A stretch of DNA of 64,000 nt from an uncultured Collinsella sp. (GTDB taxonomy: Bacteria; Actinomycetota; Coriobacteriia; Coriobacteriales; Coriobacteriaceae), in contig CATWQC010000002.1 of assembly GCA_958352845.1 (NCBI GenBank), positions 77,059-141,058 of the forward strand. The letters run 5' to 3'. The translations under genes and the position numbers were made by a program. The notes under the pieces are model-generated. The model did no database searches and was not told the DNA's origin. It saw only the letters and a program-made list of their open reading frames with translations. How positions within the stretch are numbered: position 1 is the first letter of the stretch; every line of letters begins with the position of its first letter. Of this stretch, positions 59,483 to 64,000 are shown piece after piece.

Positions 59483-59700
59483 AAAAAATGCCAAATATGA
59501 GTACTGTTGCTAAGTGAATAGCATTTACATCCTAAAAGATAATGAACATAGCCTTTAGTATGTTCATTAAAATTGACTCCAATACGCCTTAAACCAGTCA
59601 GGTTGGCTGCTTTAGGGGGTTGTAGGGGTCGCTCGGACGTCATTTTGGGTGGTTTTGCTTGCTACTAAAATGGTAACAGTACTCATATTTGCCCTTTTTT
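59483..59700. mobile_element. 218-bp inverted-repeat (MITE-like) element
   Basis: 28-bp terminal inverted repeats (AAATATGAGTACTGTT shared, three mismatches) at 59483-59510 and 59673-59700. The interior is AT-richer than the surroundings and contains a perfect hairpin TAATGAACATA / TATGTTCATTA (59540-59569). No reading frame. Bases 59701-59850 show no feature I can assign. Confidence 0.7.
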
Positions 59701-59850
59701 GCCCACAGACCTTTGAGGGTGCGGCGAAAAGGGCTTGTTTTGATTGTTTGGGGCAGGCACGAGGCGCGGAAACGATGTCTGGAGCGACGGAGCGGCCTGG
59801 AATTCATCCGTAGAGGTCTTCATTGGCTGCGCCAGGAGTGTCCCTAACTG

Positions 59851-59888
59851 CCGGAGGGGGTGTCTGCCGTGGCAGACACCCCCTCCGG
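59851..59888. terminator. Long GC-rich hairpin after the acyltransferase gene
   Basis: CCGGAGGGGGTGTCTGCC / GGCAGACACCCCCTCCGG, perfect 18-bp stem, 2-base loop, 23 bases beyond the minus-strand stop. It is preceded by GTCCCTAACTG, a word also found in the hairpin cluster at 43.88 kb. Confidence 0.7.
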
Positions 59889-59911
59889 ATGTGGGAAGTT
59901 TGCGCTGCAGG

Positions 59912-62128
59912 TTACTTGTCGGTGCCCAGCTTGTGCGGCTTGAAGGCAAGCGCATTGACGAGCGCGTCGGTGGCAGACTTGACGGCAGCCGGCTGCGGAT
60001 CGTTGACGTGATCCTCGGGATGCACGGGCAGGTCCTTCTTGACGGCATCGTGGATCAAGTTGAGGTACTCAGTCACGCCAGTGGTCGATAGATGCGTGCC
60101 ATCGCCATCGAACAGGTCGTTGCGGTTGGCACTGTATCCGTACCAATCGATAACGCGCACGTTCTTGTAGCGCGTAGCGGCGTTGGCGATGGCCTGGTTG
60201 GTAGAGCCAACCCACGGCTGCGGGCTGCGCGTGTTCACAAACACCACAATACGCTTATCTCCTGCATCGGCCATGATGGCGTCGATCTGGTCGTCGGTTA
60301 CCAAACCGTTGGTGCCCAGGGCAAAGACCACGATCTTGCCGGCAAGGTTCTGCTGGATATAGCCCTCAAATGTCGCGCGGCCCGCATCAAACTGGCGGCC
60401 CTTTTCGGCATCGATATGGCTGTGCGGGAACACGCCGTCAAAGGTGTCCACGGCACGCAGCGACACGGAGTCGCCGATCATAAGCAGATCGTAGGAGCCA
60501 TCGGGGAAGCCGTCGTTGTCCTTGTCGGTGTCGTCGGCCGCCTGCTGGTCGGTGGGCGCGGTGTTCTTGGCTTCCTTGTTCAGAACTTCGGCGCCCTCGC
60601 CGCTCAGCGCAGACGTTTCGGGCACAAAGATCAGGCCGCCCAGTGCAACGACCAACACGACAGCGCAGGCTACGCAGACAGGGGCGTGCGCGCGTGCCCA
60701 GTTGGCGGGCGTGGTGGTGCCACCGCGGAATTCGGCGACGGTGCGCCCAAAGGCGCCCTTCCTAAACGGAGTCTCGATAAAGCGATAGCAGCATTCTGCC
60801 ACGGCGACCACCACAAGTACCTGCAAGATATACTGCCACCACGGTGTATCGTTGATGTTGGCGACTGGGTTCATGAGCAACAGCAGCGGATAGTGCCACA
60901 GGTAGATGCTGTACGAGCGCTTGCCAACCCACACGAGTGGCTCGGCGGACAGCGCGCGGGCAACCATTCCCTGGGGCTGCACGCAGGCCGCGATGACCAT
61001 GAGCGTGAGGATGGAGCATAACAGCGTGCCGCCGCGATACTGGAACGCGGTGTAGCCGTTGGTGAGCGCGACCATGGCGGCAAGGCCAACCAGACCCACG
61101 ACGCCCAATACATCGATGGATGCGGGCGAGGACCAAAAGCGCACGAGGGCGCTCGGCTGTGCCGGGGCGGTCTCGGCTGATTCGTCGGCCTTCTCGCCAG
61201 GCTTGCCCTCGGCGTTCTTGCCGTGCTTGGCGGCGCCAGCCAGGCGATTGAGCCCCAAACGATGAACGAGACGCACCGGCGCCAGGTCGCGATCGGGGAT
61301 AAAGGCCATCCAGGCACCCAGCAGCAGCGAGAACACGCGGGTGTCGGTGCCGTAGTACACGCGGCTGGGGTCGGCGGCAGGGTTGTAAAGCACCATCATG
61401 GCGAGGGCAGATACCGCGGCAAGGCCCAGAACCACGCGGCGCGTGTTGGGTTTGCTCACATGCATGGATACCATGGCAAACAGCAGTGGCGGCCAAATCA
61501 GGTAGAACTGTTCCTCGATGGCAAGCGACCAAAAGTGCGTGAGCGGCGAGGGGTCGCCCAGAGCATTGAAGTACGAGACGTTTTGGGCAATCTGCCACCA
61601 GTTATTGAAGAACAGCAGTGACGGCAGGATGTCGGGGCGCATCTTGGTGAGCATCACGTGGTTAAAGATAGTGCACAGCGCACAGGTTACAAACACTACC
61701 GTTACCACGGCGGGGACCAGGCGACGGATGCGGCGAATCCAGAAGCTCTTGAGGTCGATGCGTCCGGTCTTAGCGACTTCGTTGAGCAGCAAGCGCGTGA
61801 TCAGATAGCCCGAAAGCACAAAGAAGATCGTGACGCCAAGCAGGCCGCCCTGAGCCCACGTGAGGTTAAGGTGATAGAGCACCACCGCGACGACGGCGAG
61901 CGTACGCAGACCGTCGAGTGCAGGGATGTAGCGGGACTTGGGGCGAGCAGGCGTCTGCTCCGCGGCGGGAGTGTTGGCGCGGCCCGCGTTGTTAGCAGAA
62001 GCACGATGGGGGCTCGCGGTGCGTCGCGGTTCGTTGGCACGGCGTTCACCCTTCACGCGTTCGTGCGGCGCCGGCTCGTTGCCCGTGCGGCGTCGACCGC
62101 GCGAGCCCGATTGCGAGAGTTGTTCCAT
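59912..62128 (-). CDS. OatA-like acyltransferase (AT3 membrane domain plus SGNH domain)
   Basis: 738 residues. A basic, Arg-rich cytosolic tail of ~65 residues precedes an acyltransferase-3 domain of about ten helices (YIPALDGLRTLAVVAVVLYH, TIFFVLSGYLITRLLL, FWSLAIEEQFYLIWP). After a final helix near 500 comes an extracellular SGNH domain with nucleophile GDSVSL and catalytic DGTHLS. These enzymes move acetyl groups outward and O-acylate peptidoglycan or surface glycans. A Lys/Glu-rich loop splits the membrane domain. Single gene; hairpin terminator downstream. Confidence 0.92.
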   Translation of the reverse strand: MEQLSQSGSRGRRRTGNEPAPHERVKGERRANEPRRTASPHRASANNAGRANTPAAEQTPARPKSRYIPALDGLRTLAVVAVVLYHLNLTWAQGGLLGVTIFFVLSGYLITRLLLNEVAKTGRIDLKSFWIRRIRRLVPAVVTVVFVTCALCTIFNHVMLTKMRPDILPSLLFFNNWWQIAQNVSYFNALGDPSPLTHFWSLAIEEQFYLIWPPLLFAMVSMHVSKPNTRRVVLGLAAVSALAMMVLYNPAADPSRVYYGTDTRVFSLLLGAWMAFIPDRDLAPVRLVHRLGLNRLAGAAKHGKNAEGKPGEKADESAETAPAQPSALVRFWSSPASIDVLGVVGLVGLAAMVALTNGYTAFQYRGGTLLCSILTLMVIAACVQPQGMVARALSAEPLVWVGKRSYSIYLWHYPLLLLMNPVANINDTPWWQYILQVLVVVAVAECCYRFIETPFRKGAFGRTVAEFRGGTTTPANWARAHAPVCVACAVVLVVALGGLIFVPETSALSGEGAEVLNKEAKNTAPTDQQAADDTDKDNDGFPDGSYDLLMIGDSVSLRAVDTFDGVFPHSHIDAEKGRQFDAGRATFEGYIQQNLAGKIVVFALGTNGLVTDDQIDAIMADAGDKRIVVFVNTRSPQPWVGSTNQAIANAATRYKNVRVIDWYGYSANRNDLFDGDGTHLSTTGVTEYLNLIHDAVKKDLPVHPEDHVNDPQPAAVKSATDALVNALAFKPHKLGTDK

Positions 62129-62315
62129 AAAACATCATCCAATGACGAGAATAATCAGCACGCCTTCATTGTAGCTGCCTGCTCCTGTGAATGCTTGCTG
62201 CTGGCGCAAGCTCAAGCGCGCGTCCACATCAAAGTGAACTAAAGTTATAGGGGGTGCGAGAGTGCACGATCGACGGCTGGCGGTGGGCATAAGGCCCGCA
62301 GATGAGGAGGTTTCC

Positions 62316-63278
62316 ATGGCAGATCGCGGCATCGTTGTGGTGTTCGGCAGCATGAACATGGACCTTTCGGTGGCGTGCGAGCGCATACCGCGTGCGGGCG
62401 AGACCGTCGGCGGCAGCGGGTTTATCACCAACGCCGGCGGCAAGGGCGCCAATCAGGCCGTAGCTGCCGCGCGTATGGGCGCTTGCACGCACATGATCGG
62501 CGCGGTCGGTCGCGACGCGTTCGGCGCGTCGCTCGTGGCGGGGCTCCAAGACGCCGGCGTGGACTGTGACTTTGTAGTGCATCGCGATGATGTGGAGACG
62601 GGAACGGCGACCATCATTCGCTGCGAGGGAGACAACCGCATCGTGCTGTCGCCGGGCGCCAACCATGCGCTTGCGGGCGAGGACGTTGCCCGCGCGCTGA
62701 GGCGTCTGGTGGCCGATGAACTCGATAGTGACGCCAGCAAGATTGCCCCGGCTGCCGGAAGCGTCTTTATCGCCCAGGGTGAATGTGACCTTGCGGCGAC
62801 GGCCGAGGCGCTTGTTTGCGCTCACGAGCTCGGGTTCTATACAGTCTTTAATCCGGCGCCTGCCTGCGATGTGCCTGCGGAGGCCTGGTCCGCGGTCGAC
62901 CTGGTCTGTCCCAACGAGACCGAGTGTCAGGTGCTAACGGGTATCCTGCCCAAGGACGATGGGAGCTGCGCCGCCGCGCTCAATGCCCTGCTTGCTAAGG
63001 GCGCCGGCGCCGCGGTCATCACGCTGGGCGGCGCCGGCTCGGTTACGCTCGGCGATGGCGGTGAGCTGCTGCGCATGCCGGCACTTTCGAGCACGGTAGT
63101 CGATACCACGGCTGCCGGCGATACGTTTATCGGCGCGTTGGCGGCGGCTCGCCTAGAGGGCTTGCCGCTCTTTGAGTGCATGGCCGCGGGTGCTCGTGCC
63201 TCGGCAGTGACGGTGTCGCGCCTGGGCGCTCAGCAATCGATTCCCACGCGCGCCGAAGTTGAACATTGGTTTGGTTAA
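62316..63278 (+). CDS. rbsK: Ribokinase
   Basis: 320 residues of the PfkB family. FGSMNMDLS (sugar binding), GGKGANQAVAAARMGA near 45, NETECQVLTG and the catalytic DTTAAGDTFIGAL near 265 (Asp base) identify ribokinase, ATP + ribose to ribose 5-phosphate. ATG at 62316 follows GAGGAGG. The nucleoside hydrolase gene starts 30 bases later; the pair convert nucleosides to base plus ribose 5-phosphate, which can feed the Prs enzyme encoded at 16.7 kb. Confidence 0.94.
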   Translation: MADRGIVVVFGSMNMDLSVACERIPRAGETVGGSGFITNAGGKGANQAVAAARMGACTHMIGAVGRDAFGASLVAGLQDAGVDCDFVVHRDDVETGTATIIRCEGDNRIVLSPGANHALAGEDVARALRRLVADELDSDASKIAPAAGSVFIAQGECDLAATAEALVCAHELGFYTVFNPAPACDVPAEAWSAVDLVCPNETECQVLTGILPKDDGSCAAALNALLAKGAGAAVITLGGAGSVTLGDGGELLRMPALSSTVVDTTAAGDTFIGALAAARLEGLPLFECMAAGARASAVTVSRLGAQQSIPTRAEVEHWFG

Positions 63279-63308
63279 ATGATAAAGACGGAGAAGCGGA
63301 GTAGAACA

Positions 63309-64000
63309 ATGGCAATCAAGAAGCTGATCCTTGATCTGGATATGGGTGTGGACGATGCGATGGCGCTTGCCTATGCCATCGCGAGCCCCGAGGTTGAGCT
63401 CGTGGGCATCACCACGTGCTTTGGCAACGTGCGCGTCGAGCAATCGGCGCACAATTGCCTGGCGGTGCTCGATCTGCTGGGTCGCCCCGAGGTTCCGGTG
63501 TACCTGGGTGCCGACCGTTCTCTGCAGGCGACTGAGCCCTATACGCCGCCGGCGTCCACCGCGCTCATTCACGGCAAGAACGGCATCGGCGGCGCGAGCG
63601 TGCCCGCGTCGCCCTACGAGCCGGTGGGGGCGACCTCGGCCGACGGCAACGCTGCGGTCGATTATCTGATCGATGCCGCGCGCACCTATGGTCCCGATCT
63701 GGTCTACGTAGCGACTGGCCCGCTCTCCAACCTGGCGCTCGCTCTGGAGCGCGATGCGGCGGCGATGATGTCCATCGGCCGCGTGGTCGTGATGGGCGGC
63801 GCCCTTACCGTGCCCGGCAACGTGAGCGCGGGCGCCGAGGCCAATATGGCGAGCGACCCCGAGGCAGCCGACGCGGTGCTGCGCTCGGGCCGTAAGCTCA
63901 CCATGGTGGGTCTGGACGTGACGCATCGCGTGGTGCTCACGCGCCGCGACATTGCCGGCTGGACGGGCTCGGGCACCATGGCGGGCTGCGCATTTGCGAG
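63309..64000 (+). CDS. Nucleoside hydrolase, 3' end cut by window edge
   Basis: 230 residues visible. The Ca2+-binding Asp cluster LDLDMGVDDAMAL at the N-terminus is the family signature, followed by TTCFGNVRVEQ, YVATGPLSNLA and VVVMGGAL; the C-terminal catalytic His region is beyond the edge or in its last bases. It splits the N-glycosidic bond of ribonucleosides. CGGAG lies 7 bases before the ATG at 63309. Downstream of ribokinase in the same operon. Confidence 0.92.
   Translation, partial: MAIKKLILDLDMGVDDAMALAYAIASPEVELVGITTCFGNVRVEQSAHNCLAVLDLLGRPEVPVYLGADRSLQATEPYTPPASTALIHGKNGIGGASVPASPYEPVGATSADGNAAVDYLIDAARTYGPDLVYVATGPLSNLALALERDAAAMMSIGRVVVMGGALTVPGNVSAGAEANMASDPEAADAVLRSGRKLTMVGLDVTHRVVLTRRDIAGWTGSGTMAGCAFA

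Overview
The window looks like chromosomal DNA of an anaerobic Coriobacteriia (Actinomycetota), most likely Collinsella or a close relative. This is an inference from gene content: Ech-type hydrogenase, NfnAB, OYE-type flavoenzyme with a 4Fe-4S site, a membrane-domain LuxR regulator, surface proteins ending in LxATGD sorting-like tails, and moderately high GC with compact operons. Almost all genes are core metabolic or transport genes. No phage, plasmid, CRISPR-Cas or intact insertion sequence is visible. The left edge cuts a foldase gene and the right edge cuts a nucleoside hydrolase gene.

Layout. 0-5.6 kb: PrsA-like foldase end, YqeY protein, a four-gene polar amino acid ABC importer and a cytidylate-kinase-like protein. 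5.6-11.1 kb: an MFS-LuxR regulator divergent from two modular surface proteins. 11.5-19.2 kb (minus strand): NfnAB, peptidyl-tRNA hydrolase, a DUF559-like protein bracketed by two ~203-bp inverted-repeat elements, PRPP synthetase and GlmU. 19.4-22.5 kb: an ECF vitamin-type transporter (T, fused A-A', S). 23-28.5 kb: exodeoxyribonuclease III, sirtuin, a FolP-FolK fusion with a large insertion, a BirA-like protein, CoaX and initiator tRNA. 29-31.9 kb: Fe-S flavoenzyme and a lone HTH protein. 32-37.7 kb: a five-gene Ech hydrogenase operon whose two membrane subunits are fused. 38.5-47.4 kb: a two-component system divergent from an ABC-2 exporter, then a MacB/FtsX-type ABC system. 47.5-59.4 kb: DUF362 ferredoxin-like protein, anchored hydrolase, hemolysin-III and CNNM proteins, a cyanophycin-synthetase-N-like protein, YtxH and PRC-barrel proteins, a degenerate polysaccharide deacetylase, then a structured leader ahead of an MgtE-N/CBS protein and an NRAMP-like transporter. 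59.9-64 kb: OatA-like acyltransferase, ribokinase, nucleoside hydrolase.

Metabolic logic (inference): NfnAB links NADH, NADPH and ferredoxin. Ech can turn reduced ferredoxin into H2 and an ion gradient. Ribokinase plus nucleoside hydrolase salvage ribose from nucleosides, and Prs makes PRPP. FolPK, CoaX, the BirA-like protein and the ECF importer concern cofactors. The MgtE-N/CBS plus NRAMP-like pair suggests Mg2+ or Mn2+ handling.

The most unusual content is non-coding. At least seven families of palindromic intergenic elements occur: (1) two arrays of a 15-bp repeat that alternates strand every ~40 bp (11.1 and 28.6 kb); (2) three 152-bp nested palindromes with a strict length and co-varying arms (22.5, 37.8, 38.3 kb), two of them joined to a ~161-bp relative in a ~480-bp cassette present at two loci; (3) a pair of ~203-bp elements with 26-28-bp terminal inverted repeats; (4) 132-bp, (5) 218-bp and (6) ~198-bp inverted-repeat elements; and (7) many short hairpins with a GGGACAG core. 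No mobilising enzyme for any of them is encoded here.
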